Of a stretch of DNA of 64,000 nt, positions 33,581-45,025 are shown in pieces; the first letter of the stretch is position 1, and every line of letters starts with the position of its first letter. A program made the translations under genes and the position numbers. The notes beneath the pieces are model-generated. The model saw nothing but the letters and a program-made list of their open reading frames with translations, had not been told where the DNA came from and did not search any database. Origin of the DNA: Euborellia annulipes (Eukaryota > Arthropoda > Insecta > Dermaptera > Anisolabididae); assembly GCA_023213315.1 (NCBI GenBank), contig JAKCPI010005032.1:1-64000 (forward strand), given 5' to 3'.

Positions 33581-34756
33581 ACATTCCTTGAAATTATTGA
33601 TATCCGAAATAAAAAAAAATAATAATAACTTTGTTTATTTATTAGATTCTGCGATGAATTTTTAAGCATTGTATTTTTCCGCTGTTCAGTCACGTCATGT
33701 TCTTCGTTATCGTTTTTATGATCAGTTGGTTCCATTCACAATTCTAACAAATACAGATATTATGCTAATGAATGATCATTATTTGCATATCGTTTAATAT
33801 TAACAAATACCAATAGGCTTATTTATTTCGGCATTGGTATAATTTTTAATTAGATCGATATAATTTTAACTAAATTAATTTATTTATTCGAAATATAAGA
33901 TGTTTTTATTTCGAAATGCAATTTCGATCGATAGTATTAAAATATTATATACGTATACAGTGTTGTTTTTTGTTGGTGAACTCGTTTTGCAAATGTGGAT
34001 GTAATCGAAAACATTTAGAAGCTACCAGTGTGAAACCTCGTCCCAATTGTGTTTTACGTGAAAAAAGTAGGTCTTATTAGAAGGTATGCTCGCTTATTTT
34101 TCTACTGTAAATTTATAACTACAAAATATATCAATGCTTGACGGTCAGACATAGTCTGTACAGAGAGAAAAAAAATAAAAAATTGTAATATAGGGAAAAT
34201 GGTGTAAAACCAAGTACCGGAGCAAATAAAATAAATAAAAAAAAAAAAAAAAAACTACAAAATACAATAAATTAAATCTAAATAAAAAAGAATAGATGGA
34301 AAAGGAAGAAGCATGGAAGAAAATAATAGAAAAGAGGGAAAAAGTGAAGTGAAGGAAGAAAAGGAAATAATCTTGGATGGAAAAAAAAGAAGTGAGGAAA
34401 GGTGTTTCCGAAAGTAAAAGAAGAAAATAATTAAAATATGTAAAAAGTTTTGTAAAAATAAGTTTTGTGTAAATAAAAATGAGACATTAAAAGCCTGTTG
34501 GGCTGGATGTCCTAGATTAATTTAAAATAAATAAATAAAAAGACTAGCTCATAAGTTTCAAAGTATTATTTAGAGTTACAAAACACTCCTCGCCTCGTTT
34601 TTCTAGTAATCTATAATATAATACATATTTCATATGAATTAGCTCAAATAATTTTGGAAAATGAAACCGATTCATTGTAGAGTGTATATTCTTCTATTAG
34701 AATTATCATTTAGTAGATGAGATAGTTTATGGTTCTCATAGGTCTGGAGAATTTTA
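33581..34756. other. Spacer with retroposon-like A tails
   Basis: A tract at 34230-34255 after ACCAAGTACCGGAGCAAATA. At 34495-34540, GCCTGTTGGGCTGGATGTCC with AAATAAATAAATAAAAA resembles the tail of direct repeat I. A GA-rich patch lies at 34290-34420. No gene was seen. Confidence 0.4.
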
Positions 34757-35055
34757 TTTTTGGAACGAAGTTCTTTTACGCGGCTTACGGTAGGGGGTAT
34801 TGGCAGAAAACAACGTAACAAAAAGCAGCAGTAACGAAAATGCGTTACAGAGCCCGAGCACCGGCGGAGGAAGGCGAGGCTAGCCGAAGCCTTGACGAGG
34901 CCACGCCTACCCTCCCCCTCCACCAGCTCTAGATAATTCTCTTTCTATCTCTTTTCTATAACTTATTAAATTATATTCGGAGTTGAAGAAAAGACGTGAG
35001 GAACTTCGTTCCTGGCGCGGGGATCCTACGACCCTATACGTTTGCTTTTTACTAT
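34757..35055 (+). repeat. Family F GC-richer repeat, copy 2
   Basis: Starts GGAACGAAGTTCTTTTACGC and ends GAGGAACTTCGTTCCTGG, CCTACGACCCTATACGTTTG. The middle (34850-34920) is GC-rich and differs from copy 1. Inverted ends suggest a DNA transposon or hairpin element, but no target duplication was found. Confidence 0.6.
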
Positions 35056-36749
35056 TTATTTTCTTTTAGCTAATTCTAAAGTTTATTGCATTATTTATGG
35101 TAAAAAGTGTGTATTAAATTTTTTCTAAATTACATACTACTGTAGTAGTACCCCACCTGACGCCCTCGAATTGTGGTTTAATATAGGAATATGGAATTTA
35201 TTACAAGTTGTAATTCGAATTAGCAAGACGTTGTTAACTTGGGCCATAATTATTATCAATTAATATTATTCCCTACAATCTCGAATTTAAAATTAATCAA
35301 TATATTGATTATTAAGGAAAGTGTAATTAACTTAATTGTTTTCAGATTTATGCCAGCGAGATAAAATTTAGTCCTTTTTTTTCCGTTTTTAATATTTTTC
35401 CTATAAATATTAAAAAAAATTTTTTAAATAAGATCAAAGAAAAAAGTTTTTAAAATGCAGATATTGGAGTTATTGAATTATTCAGTTGATCTAAAACAGA
35501 GATTTCAAATATGAGCTCTCCAAGCCTTCCTTTATATAACCAAAGGAGACGTATCATTGAAATTTTATTAAAAAAAAATGATCCTTGAAAAGTTAAATAA
35601 AGGATACTGGTTCAAATAAAAGAAAAATACAAAAACAAACGTCTCATTTAACGTAGCTTTAAAAATTTACATTTTTCGCTTTATAATTTTTAATAATATC
35701 TATATTTACAAAAGAATATAAAACATGATGTTATATTATATACTGCATATACATGTATATACGTATATGTAAAGATATTACTGTTTTATTAAATATTTAA
35801 TATTTTCTTATTTTATAAAATCAAATATTTTTATAGGTTGCCTTAGAGACGTTCCATTGACTAAAAATCTAGATTTATCAATTTTTTTTTTTTTTCATTT
35901 TAAAAATGATTTTCTAAGTTAATGAAATAAATAAAAAACATATAAGCCATTTGTTTTCCATTTTATTTTTTTTTTCTCCAAATATATAAAAAAATTAATT
36001 AACAGTTCATAAAGTATAAATAGAAAATGAATGAAAATCTCTGAGGGAATTTCGACTGAATTTGTTCTTTTGCCTTGTTCTTTTTTAATAAAATAATTTA
36101 TATATAATTTTTAATAAAAAGTAAGTAAAAGGAGAAAGAGAAAAAGCAAAATTAATTTACTGGAATTCAATTTTGTAATAAATATATGCTTGAGTGCTCC
36201 AAGTTAATTATGATCGTTTGTATGAAATTTAACAATAACAATATGACTGGAACTTGAGGAACATTTCAAAAGAGTTGTGAAAGATATTCACCAAGGGGAA
36301 AATGTCTTTTTATATAGTAGAGAGCATTCATTGTATGAGGTTTCTATTAAAATGTTGGCAGTATTGAAAAAACTTTTAGATTTAGAAAGATTAAAAAGAA
36401 TATCATAAATTATTGCTTCATTTGAATTCAAAGTTATATATGAGTATAAGATGAATAGTAAGATAATACGCATTAATCAAGACTTTCACACTTATTTTGT
36501 TTAAAAAAATATATAGCCCATAGACCATTTATTAAAAGTTGCCTATAGGTTTATATCTCTCATGAATACCTGACTTTCCTGGTCAGGCCAATTTTTCAAA
36601 TGATATAATGTACTTTTATTTTCATTCTTAAAAAATCTTTCTTCAATCATATTTTTTTTTAAATCTGTATTATACTTAGTAAGTAGCCTTCTTTACTATA
36701 AAATATTAATTCATCACAATATAATCTTAAATGATTTATATTTATCCTA
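35056..36749. other. AT-rich stretch, nothing recognised
   Basis: Strongly AT-rich; includes ATGTATATACGTATATG near 35753. No exon or repeat was identified. Confidence 0.4.
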
Positions 36750-36810
36750 CTAGATGCTAAGCCCAGCTTTGAGCTTTAGACAGGTGGCCCCGCCCCCTGC
36801 GGCCCCCTTA
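36750..36810. repeat. Degraded GC-rich hairpin relative
   Basis: CTAGATGCTAAGCCCAGC, GAGCTTTAGACAGG and CCCCGCCCCCTGCGG follow the order of the hairpin cluster at 45026-45085 with many changes. Confidence 0.4.
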
Positions 36811-36855
36811 GTCCGTGAATGACTTGTTTCAAGGTCCCAACCATATTAATATTAA

Positions 36856-37489
36856 GGGGGTTCAGGAGCGAACCGTACTTTAAAAAAAATTAGACTATTA
36901 TAAAGAATTTTTCAATGCGGTTTTTTTTTAATGATTTAAATTAATAAGAGATTATTGGGACATCGAGCTATAATTTTTTTAATGACTTATAAAAAAATTA
37001 AGGAAATTAATTTTTTGTTATCAAGCGAATATATAAAAAACCTTCTGCCCCAATAATCTTTAATTTTTTTTTAAATTTAAAAATGAATTTATTGTTATTA
37101 TTAATCACATATTAATTAAGAAATTTTTAAAATAAGCTTAGATGATTTATTTAAAAATCAACTGTCAAATTAGTTTAGCATTCTTGCAATAGATGGCAGG
37201 CTAGTCTAACAGACGATATAGTATTAGTCTATATCTGGCCTATATTTATATATTTTTATGCTTTTATAAAAGATACATAATATATAATAACATTTATAAA
37301 GTATTTATTGTTAAAAGATCAATGAAAATCAACCAAATGCATTAATATCCAAATGCATAATATTATTAGCTACCATTCTGACATCTCTTGACAAATTTTT
37401 GAATTACTTGATTTTTGGGCATACTTTTATGACACACTACGCCATCTTATCGGGAAAAACATGCGTAACCACTTCGCTCCCGAAGCCCC
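36856..37489. mobile_element. Family K element with TTAA duplication, copy 2 (634 bp)
   Basis: TTAA on both sides (36852-36855, 37490-37493). Inverted ends GGGGGTTCAGGAGCGAAG and, inverted, GGGGCTTCGGGAGCGAAG. A TTAA duplication is the mark of piggyBac-type insertion, though these ends do not look like classical piggyBac ends. Copy 1 is at 15663. No transposase frame. Confidence 0.75.
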
Positions 37490-37493
37490 TTAA

Positions 37494-38509
37494 AAAAAGC
37501 ACTTATTTATTCTTATAGTTTCTGAGATAATTTAGTCAATCTTTTTTAGATAACCACACATAGTGGAGATACCTCTGCGATTTACGGAACGAAATTATAT
37601 TCCTGCACCCGTTTGAAAGATGGTCTGCAAAATAAAAATAAATTTAATGGATCTTATAGTTTCTCATACTGAAGCTTTCATTGGATTGAATCGAGACACA
37701 ATTTTTCAAGACTAAAAGAAAATTTATAATCATATGGGCCTAAATTTATTTATTTTCTACGTAAGAAAAGGGGCATGGTATTAATAAACCTGTACAAGAG
37801 GGTTGAATAGAGAAGAGAGGCTGTTGTGAAGGTGATGAGCTCAGGAGTTTCTTTAGCGGCAATGTTAATATTATAATTATAATCTCTCGTAGTCACAGTC
37901 TTTGTTTATTCTGCATAGATAAAGTGGGAGACTAATAGTAGGTATTAATTTATGACAGTGTCTATTTAAGCTTGTTCTATCCGTTTTGATGCTTCTACCT
38001 CTAATGCCTTCTTTTAATAGAGCTTTAAATATTCTTAAAGTTTTGACTTGATCGTGTCAGAAACATCAAATAAAATTTAAAAGAACTTCAATTTTTGTTT
38101 TTGATCTTTGTCAAGCTCTAATTTAAATTTACGAAGGGTTTGTCTGTCTGATAAATTATCAGTGATAAGTTAGCGAGCGACTTTGAAATGACATTTTTTT
38201 TTTTTTAGTTAACCGTTAAACAGGGATTATTTTTAAATTATATCATTTTTTTAACCCAATACACATTGTGTGAAGGTCAAGGAACTTAAACCCCCATCTT
38301 ATTAAAATTTTTTTTTTTTTACTAGTCATGCCTGAAAAAATGATTAAAAATCAGGATTGTCGGGTTTACGCTTTGTAAAAAACTGAAAAATCGGGTTTAA
38401 AACTTTTTTCTGTTTTTTTTTTTTTTTTCCAAACCGTAGTAGCTTAAACTGATTCTTATTTTTTTAAAATATTTTTCTAGTCCAAAATTATAAATTTGCG
38501 AGTTGTGTT
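37494..38509. other. Spacer, nothing recognised
   Basis: No repeats shared with the window. A few GC-richer patches (37570-37720, 37800-37880) have no known domain. Confidence 0.4.
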
Positions 38510-38514
38510 TCTGG

Positions 38515-38595
38515 GCAAAATTGCGCCCCCTGGAGTCGAACCAGGACCTCCACGCTTTCGCGACGGGGGACTACATTTATCCTATAGATAGTCTA
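38515..38595 (-). repeat. tRNA-like sequence
   Basis: On the minus strand TCCTGGTTCGACTCCAGG forms a perfect T arm with a B box, and CGCGAAAGCG a hairpin before it, as in a tRNA with a long variable arm. The 5' half cannot be folded convincingly. Probably a tRNA pseudogene or SINE head. Confidence 0.45.
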
Positions 38596-38900
38596 AATAT
38601 AAATTTAAAAAAAAAAATAAATAAAGCTTAAAATGCTCGGTCGGTGCATAGTAAAAAAAAACACGGTCTCGGTAGCTCTTCCTTTTCATAATTTTAAACT
38701 GGTAACCGTTGGCTCTAGTTGAAACATTATGATTTAATAGGAGAATTAAATCCAAGTAAGATAACACAAGGTTTTTTGTTTCAATAGTTTATTATTTTTA
38801 TTATTATATTCAATATTTCAAATAGTTTAAACCAGCGGTTCCCAACCCGTGGGCCGCGGGATGATTGGAACTGGGCCGGGGATGTCTAAGGAATGATAAA

Positions 38901-39592
38901 AATCTGGTGTGACTGGCACACAGCACACAACTTTCTCTTACCTTCGGTAATCGAAAGTTGTGTTCTGTGCTTGTCACACCAGATTTTTTGTGTCGACATA
39001 TATTTAGTTCCCGACAGTAGGGAATATTTGAATTCAGATGTAAAATTTATAAGTATGGGAAAATATTTATATTTTGTTACCATGGCAACCATTTCTCCTA
39101 TCTTCCCTATGAAATACAAGAGTAAAGTGGTCTTCAGAAGATTTCAATTGCAAAATGAGAATATACATTTTAAAGAGAATCTAAAAATTAATTGATTTTT
39201 GAATTTTAAAAAAAATCGTTGGAGCAAATTTTGAGAAAATCGAAAAAAACTGAAAAAGTACATCAGTAAAGTACTAGTACTCTTTGGCCGATTTTGATTA
39301 AAAGTTTATTTTTCCGGTCCCGGGGGATGTTTAACTTAAATATAAAATTTCAGCCTCATAGCTCAATTCCTTCATGCTTAAAATTGAACACAGACACACA
39401 GACACACACACACACACACACACAGACAGACCATGTCGCGAAAACCACTTTTTTGGATTCAGGGGACCTCAAAACGTGAAGATCCATCAAAATCTCGACA
39501 TCGAATTTTTGACATGAAACCAATACTTTCTCTCTATATATATATTACATATATACATAGGTAAGAGAAAGTAAAAATTATATACAGTATAT
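38901..39592 (+). repeat. Family G, fullest copy (about 690 bp)
   Basis: Starts with a hairpin: AATCTGGTGTGAC (38901-38913) pairs with GTCACACCAGATT (38973-38985), with CACAACTTTC/GAAAGTTGTG inside. Then GTGTCGACATA, TTACCATGGCAACCATTT, ACAAGAGTAAAGTGGTCTTC, ATCGTTGGAGCAAATTTTG, AAGTACATCAGTAAAGTACT, TGGCCGATTTTGATTAAAAG, GACCATGTCGCG, GATTCAGGGGACCTCAAAA, AATCTCGACATCG. It ends with a second hairpin, ATACTTTCTCTC ... GGTAAGAGAAAGTA. Both end hairpins share CTTTCTCTTACC. No coding frame is conserved; the class is unknown. Confidence 0.75.
39393..39424. repeat. (CA)n microsatellite in family G
   Basis: CA run between the two halves of a family G block. Confidence 0.9.
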
Positions 39593-39740
39593 ATAGGCTA
39601 TATACATATAATGGGCCTCAGCGTTTTTTTTACGGAAAAAGTGGGCCGCACATCAAAAAAGGTTGGAAACCGCTGGTTTAAAACATTGAAACAAAAAAAC
39701 CTTGTGTTATCTTGCTTGGATTTAATTCTTCTATCAAATC

Positions 39741-40844
39741 TTCCTTTTCTCTTGTTTTATTTTGTTATCAAACAAAAATATTTATTTATATTTTGCAAAT
39801 GATCTCGAGAGTCTTTTCTATAAAAACATAGTAGAGATAATATTCAATAATAAAATTATTAATTTAAGGTAAAATTATAGACCGAAATTATTTAAACAAG
39901 ATAACAAGGACTAATTTATATAAGTAAGTAAAGTTGACTAAGCAATTATCTAGAGTATTCAAATTATGGTGTTTTATCTTTCTTTAAAAGTATATAAAAA
40001 AAATGAACTATTTTGTTTTAAAATAATAAATTATACCCCAAAATAAAAAAGACTAATTTTTTTTTCGTATTAATTAATCACTCTTAAGAATTGAATTTCG
40101 TCGAGAAACAAAAAAAAATACATACATAAATTTTAGATTTTAAGTTTTCTAAAAATTCAAAACCATAATTCATCCGCATTCAAAAAAAAAAATAAAATAA
40201 AATAAAAAAAGAGTGAGAAAAAGAGGGAGAGAGAGAGAGAGAAATGGCTGGAAGAAATAAAGAACAAACCGAAAAGTAGTCTTTCAATAAGGGCATTGAA
40301 TTTTATTCTTCGCTCGGCTGCAAGTCCATCAATTAAAATATCCCGGGCACGAAAAAGCCCTTTTGAAACAGAGTTGCTTCGATCAGCTTTCCTCATTCCA
40401 AACCCTTCAAGCATCCACGCATTTTCAGTTCAAAACATTTTTTAGGCTTTTTAATTCATCCCCTGTCTGATTTTATTTTTTTTTTTTTATTTTTAAATTA
40501 ATACATTTTTTTTTTTACTAAAGGTGGCAATCATTTCTCATTAACTCTTAAAAGAAATCCAAGTTATATGGTAATTTTTTTGTAACAAAAGAATATATTA
40601 ATAAAATATTTTCAGAATGCACTGTCCTCTCCAATTTACGCACAGAATTTCTTGTGAATGTTGTTATTTATTATTATTATTATTATTATTATTCACATGC
40701 TCTTGCAGTCTGGTGGTTATCATTTACATATTCATATATAATTAAAGATGACGTGGAATGGATATCAATTAAATATAAGAAAATAAATATAATCTAATGG
40801 GATGTTTAAGAGAATGAAGGTAGGTCAGTTGAGCCCAATAATTC
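39741..40844. other. AT-rich spacer with one GC-richer island
   Basis: At 40240-40440 the minus strand has a frame (MLEGFGMRKADRSNSVSKGL onward) with fairly even codon use and no known domain; its C-terminal part runs into simple repeats. A (TTA)n run lies at 40665-40695. Nothing else was recognised. Confidence 0.3.
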
Positions 40845-40955
40845 CTCACACTTTTTTCCCATTCACACTCATATTCACACAAACATACCCACAGTATTTT
40901 AGGCAACTTAGGCCATATAAGACTTTATACGATATCCGTTATTATGAATATATGA
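40845..40955 (-). repeat. SINE A tail fragment
   Basis: CACACTTTTTTCCCATTCAC, AGGCAACTTAGGCCATATAA, GACTTTATACGATATCCGTT match the minus-strand SINE A body. Confidence 0.65.
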
Positions 40956-41173
40956 AACTGGCCTTATTTTAAATCAAGTATATTCACAGCCACCAAATTC
41001 CTATTAATTTTCATGATATATCGAAATAAAAATTATCTCAACGTTTTAATCAGAAAAAAGTTTTGTGAACCTGTGCCATTTGGGCTGCCTAACTACCTGG
41101 CTTTAGCCTCAATTCTATTGCAATAGTAGGTATTTTCATCAAAATCTAGAAATAGAATCTTTGACATGAATTC

Positions 41174-41177
41174 AATA

Positions 41178-41268
<91 letters not shown>

Positions 41269-41282
41269 TAAAAGAAAGTGAA
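41174..41282. repeat. (CT)n(AT)n microsatellite inside a family G end hairpin
   Basis: ATACTTTCTCT opens into a long CT run, then an AT run, and closes with GGTAAAAGAAAGTG, so the simple repeat expanded inside the loop of the family G end hairpin. Confidence 0.85.
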
Positions 41283-41403
41283 ATTTATTTGAGTGAAAAA
41301 CTCTAAAAAAATATTTTTGGGTAAGATTTATCATTATATAGGCCTATTTTTTTTTTTTTTTTTTTAGATATAAGCTATTAATTATATAGGCCTATTATTA
41401 TTA

Positions 41404-41935
41404 TTTGAAATTCCTATCAGAATCCCCGTTTATTTACCCGAGGTGCTTAAGTGCACGAAGCCACACACCTCAAACCCAACCGGCCTCTGGCCGTAGCCAT
41501 CTACCGGCACCTTGTGAAGTTACATTTCATGTCTCTAACTCCTCCTCCTTCGGTCGTTTCTAGCTAGTGAACTAATCCTTATCACTGGTTTCACCCGGTT
41601 CCTTTTAGCCAAACTCTTCTAAGCTAGGGAGGATGTCCTAGTTGAGGAGGGACTCTCTCAGCACCGGCGTGTAGCCTACTCCTTTCGAAGAATGCCTCAC
41701 TGAGAGGGAATCTTCTTTACGTCCCTTCCACAGGACGGGATATCACAGCAACTCCCTCTCCTCGTACAGTTGCCTGGTGGCTATTGTGGTGAGATCCTAT
41801 ATTCCACAGAGAATTTGTTTACATTAAATAAATATATTTATTTAATGAAAAATCTCGCACCTCCAGGGTTTGAACAGGGATCTTCTTTGTAGAAGCCGAC
41901 ACCCGAGCCCACTACACCAGCGAGCCCACTATATA
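41404..41935 (-). repeat. Long tRNA-derived SINE, family D, copy 2
   Basis: On the minus strand: head GCTCGCTGGTGTAGTGGGCT (A-box region) and GTTCAAACCCTGG (B box), then GTAAACAAATTC, CGAAAGGAGTAGGCTACACG, CCGGTGCTGAGA, CTAGTTCACTAGCTAGAAAC reversed blocks and GTAAATAAACGGGGATTC at the end. Uninterrupted copy of the element at 6923-8150. Confidence 0.85.
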
Positions 41936-42678
41936 GGTCTATTGCAATTATAAATTTATATTAAAAGATAATTTTTTATTCCGGTCTTGGTTTAAAAAAA
42001 TTCATTTTCAAAGATGATGATTTGTCTAATTTTTTAAAATAATTGATAATCTAAATATGAATTTTTACAATAAAAAACATATTCAATCGTTTTGAAAGTC
42101 ATCCATGAAGTGAATTTATATGTTTAGTTACTGTAAGATAGAAGTGTGGCCATCCGTGAAAAGAGCCCCTCCCCTTACATGGCTGACATATTGCATGCAC
42201 CTGGTGTCGACATCTTTTTTTTTTAGCCCTATCTTCGTCTTATAGGGCCTCTTGCATCGTTTGGAAAGAAAAGTCTTGGCGCTTTGCCTCAATCCGGCCT
42301 AATGTTTATTTAGATTGGACATTAGGAATGTTTATTTGTATAGAGAATATATGTGTGTGTGTTTTAGAAGATCTAAAGCCTTTACTGAATGGAATAGTTA
42401 GGGGAAAAATTTCATTTTTTTTTCTGTTTGTATTTGCATTTAGAAAATCATCACTTTTATTTAGTTTATTTTGAGTTTATAGAAAAATAATTGAAGCTAA
42501 TATTTTAGAAAGCATGGGTCCTGATCTGGGGCATGATAGTAAGATACTAAGATTTAAAACAAGATTTTAAAAGCTTCTAAACAAAAGGCTCTATTGTGAA
42601 TATTTTAATTAGAAAATAATAAAAAGGCCCATATCTCCATTTAATAAAATAAATTCTATTATTATTAATTAATTAAAA
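41936..42678. other. Spacer, nothing recognised
   Basis: No exon or shared repeat was identified. Confidence 0.4.
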
Positions 42679-42755
42679 TGCCTCCTAGTCGTAGTATAAT
42701 GATAAAGGTATCACCTCATGTGTTAAGGGTAGGGTTCTCTTCCCCTTTTAAGTAA
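42679..42755 (+). repeat. tRNA-like sequence, degraded
   Basis: CGTAGTATAATGATAAAGG resembles an A-box arm and AGGGTTCTCTTCCCC a worn T arm. Likely a SINE head or tRNA pseudogene. Confidence 0.35.
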
Positions 42756-43014
42756 TGAAATTTTTTCTAAATTATATTAATTACTAATTAATTTAATCAT
42801 ATGCTGAAATACTTTAATAAAAAAAAAAACTCATATTCAATACGTTTCGGCCACAGAATGCGTGGTTCTTTTATTAATGAGATCAGTGTTGTTAAGCAAC
42901 GCAGTGCTCAAAATGTGAATGTGTGGCTTCCGATAAACAAGACTGTTGAATAACCACCGTATACCCATCGATATAATAAAATCTAATAAATTCGTAAAAT
43001 AAAATGGCCTCCCG

Positions 43015-43235
43015 AGTAAAAATGATTGAGTGATCCACACGCCCGCAGCAGGTCTGCATAGTGAACCTTGAGGGACACACAGGGTATATATATATATACG
43101 TCCACACCAGGGACACACACAGTACAACGAAAGTGACCAGAAGTCCCTGGTGTGTATTCCTGTGTGTCCCTAAAAGTTCACTATGCAGACCTGCTACGGG
43201 CATGTGGATCCCTCGATCATTTTTAATCATTTTTA
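43015..43235. repeat. Family M GC-rich palindrome, copy 2
   Basis: ACGCCCGCAGCAGGTCTGCA, TAGTGAACCTTGAGGGACAC pair with TGTGTCCCTAAAAGTTCACT and GCAGACCTGCTACGGGCATG; the centre is shorter than in copy 1. Upstream TACGTTTCGGCC (42841) and downstream AGCCGAAATGAC look like worn hammerhead-like ends, as beside copy 1. Confidence 0.7.
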
Positions 43236-43291
43236 CTGGGCTCAATAGCCGAAATGACTTTTAATGAAAAAAAATGGTCAATATTTATAAG

Positions 43292-43533
43292 TAGAGCCCG
43301 GATTTTTATGCAGCAAAAACCGCTAAATATGCCATATAATATGCAGTAAAAGTATTAAAATATGCAGCCAAATATGCAATATATTTATGGCAAAAATATT
43401 AAGTAAATGGCTTCAAATTAAAGGTAAATAATGATTTCTACTGATGTAAAACTAATGGTGTTTTATTTTTGGAAGGAAATGAATAAAAAAAAAAAAAAAA
43501 AAAAAAAATAGTCTTACAATAAAAACTAAATTT

Positions 43534-43568
<35 letters not shown>

Positions 43569-44334
43569 AGGGAGCAATCCATTGCGAAATTTTTGAATCA
43601 AACGAGGACCCCTGTTTTGGCATTTTTTTCTTTAATTAATTTGACTTCGAACTATGGAACACAACTGACTTGATATCAAGGGCGGATACAAGGGGGGGGG
43701 GGGGTAAAGGGGCTAATTACCCCCCCCCCTGAGATTTGAAAAAAAAAAAAATTTTCAAAAAAAAAATGTATTTTTAATGTAAAATTTTAAAAATTAATAC
43801 TTAAAAATTTGATTTATATTTATATTCTGGCAAACAAGTACAGAATGCGCCTTTAAATTACCGAAATTAAGAACAAATTGTGTGATGTGCGACCAGTCAC
43901 TCAAGATTACCCCCCCCCCCCCCCCCGAGAAACACCTCTGGATCCGCCACTGCTTGATATTCATCCAACGAAAATTCTAGCAAAACTAAATTTATTCTTA
44001 AAAAAAGATATAAAGAATAAAAAATTATTTATTTTTTACAATGTAGTAAAAGGATTTAAATTTTTTTTTTTTTTTTGTTTAATCTTTGTTTTTTTTTTTT
44101 TTGTTTTTAGGAAAAAAAATTAAAATAAAATGAAACTTTTACTGAAAAAAAATTTAAAATATCCAAAAAGTTTTAAATATGCAACTTTATGCAATATTGA
44201 CCAAATATGCAAAAATATGCAATATAGAATTTGAACCCTAGCTCCAAGGGGGCATGATTCGGATAGAAAATTGGTTTTCAGTGACGTACCTATTAGCAAA
44301 TGGAATATGCAATTGCATAGGAATCCGGGCTCTA
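43292..44334. mobile_element. hAT element with ATATGCA repeats (1043 bp)
   Basis: Perfect 8-bp duplication TTTATAAG (43284-43291, 44335-44342). Ends TAGAGCCCGGATTTTTATGC and, inverted, TAGAGCCCGGATTCCTATGC. Both subterminal parts hold many ATATGCA units, which are likely transposase-binding sites by analogy with other hAT elements. Long A runs and a second hAT lie inside. No transposase. Confidence 0.9.
43677..43952. mobile_element. hAT MITE (276 bp) nested in a hAT
   Basis: Perfect 8-bp duplication CTTGATAT (43669-43676, 43953-43960). Ends CAAGGGCGGATACAAGGGG and, inverted, CAGTGGCGGATCCAGAGG. A piece like the family G hairpin (GTGATGTGCGACCAGTCAC) lies near its right end. The same end type abuts repeat H at 20150. 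Confidence 0.88.
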
Positions 44335-44356
44335 TTTATAAGTTTAAAAGCCAAGT

Positions 44357-44519
44357 GGTGAATATTTATTTTAAACATTTGGTTACCAAATGGTATAAAT
44401 AAATGAGCCCGATCCTATATATCGTATTAAATAAAAATCTGTCAGATCAATTTCAGTTCCACATTATTACCTTTATTAGCCAAATATCCTCAGTCCAAAA
44501 ATCGGATGGAATCAATGGA
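44357..44519. repeat. SINE A palindrome piece and unknown spacer
   Basis: ACATTTGGTTACCAAATGGT (44377-44396) is the SINE A palindrome. The rest is not recognised. Confidence 0.4.
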
Positions 44520-44770
44520 ATTTTTTTCGCTCAGGGGCCCACATGGGTACGTGGATGGCCACCACGAGCTGCCCGAGCTGGGACAGGCAGTCCTTTTCTT
44601 TGTATGTCTGTCTCTTCCTTCCTCTTTTCAACAGGCGTCAGACCGTGCGACCGGCCGGCCTGTTCTATTTCTTCCGGTCGCAAAAACGCATGATAGGGGT
44701 GTAGGGAAAGAGTGAGATCCGCCGGCCCCGCATCGCGGGAATAAGGCGAGGAGAGAAGAAGATCCTTAGT
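44520..44770 (+). repeat. Family B GC-rich repeat, copy 2
   Basis: Better preserved than copy 1 at 1565: GGCCACCACGAGCTGCCC, GAGCTGGGACAGGCAGTC, TTTTCAACAGGCGTCAGACC, GTGCGACCGGCCGGCCTGTT, CCGGTCGCAAAAACG, CCGCATCGCGGGAATAAGGC. Two overlapping short frames here (96 and 69 codons) are not kept in copy 1 and are taken as chance. Confidence 0.6.
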
Positions 44771-45025
44771 GCAAAAATGTGATTTATTGTGTACTAGAGT
44801 CCGATGATAGTATTACAAATTATTTTATTTATTTATTGATATATTAAGAGCGAATCGATTGCACGTAAATATTTGCCTAATAAAGTGATGTCGTATGGAA
44901 CTGAGAAAAAACAGCTGGATTTATTTCTCTAAATCTCTATACTAGGGTTGAGCCTATATCTCTCTCAGCTAAACCAGCATCATTCATAAAATAAATATTT
45001 GTACTAATTTGTATTTTATTAATTA

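Larger units (their letters stand above)
38833..39675. mobile_element. hAT element holding a family G copy (843 bp)
   Basis: Ends CAGCGGTTCCCAACCCGTGG and, inverted, CAGCGGTTTCCAACC, typical for animal hAT elements. Flanks GTTTAAAC (38825-38832) and GTTTAAAA (39676-39683) match in 7 of 8. Most of the inside is a family G insertion. A relative of the left end is at 27025. Confidence 0.85.
38735..39740. repeat. Palindrome split by a hAT element
   Basis: CCAAGTAAGATAACACAAGG and TTTTTTGTTTCAATA (38752-38787) pair with their reverse complements at 39684-39725. The hAT at 38833-39675 sits in the loop, so the hairpin is the oldest layer. Confidence 0.7.

Noticed and set aside
41146..41334. Frame with Tyr-Ile and Arg-Glu runs
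   Set aside because: It is a translation of the (CT)n(AT)n microsatellite.
42837..43264. Overlapping frames on both strands (up to 117 codons)
   Set aside because: They fall on the GC-rich family M palindrome, whose inverted arms give mirrored frames.
44403..44715. Two overlapping frames (96 and 69 codons) in family B copy 2
   Set aside because: They are not kept in copy 1 and match no known domain; GC-rich repeats give long chance frames.
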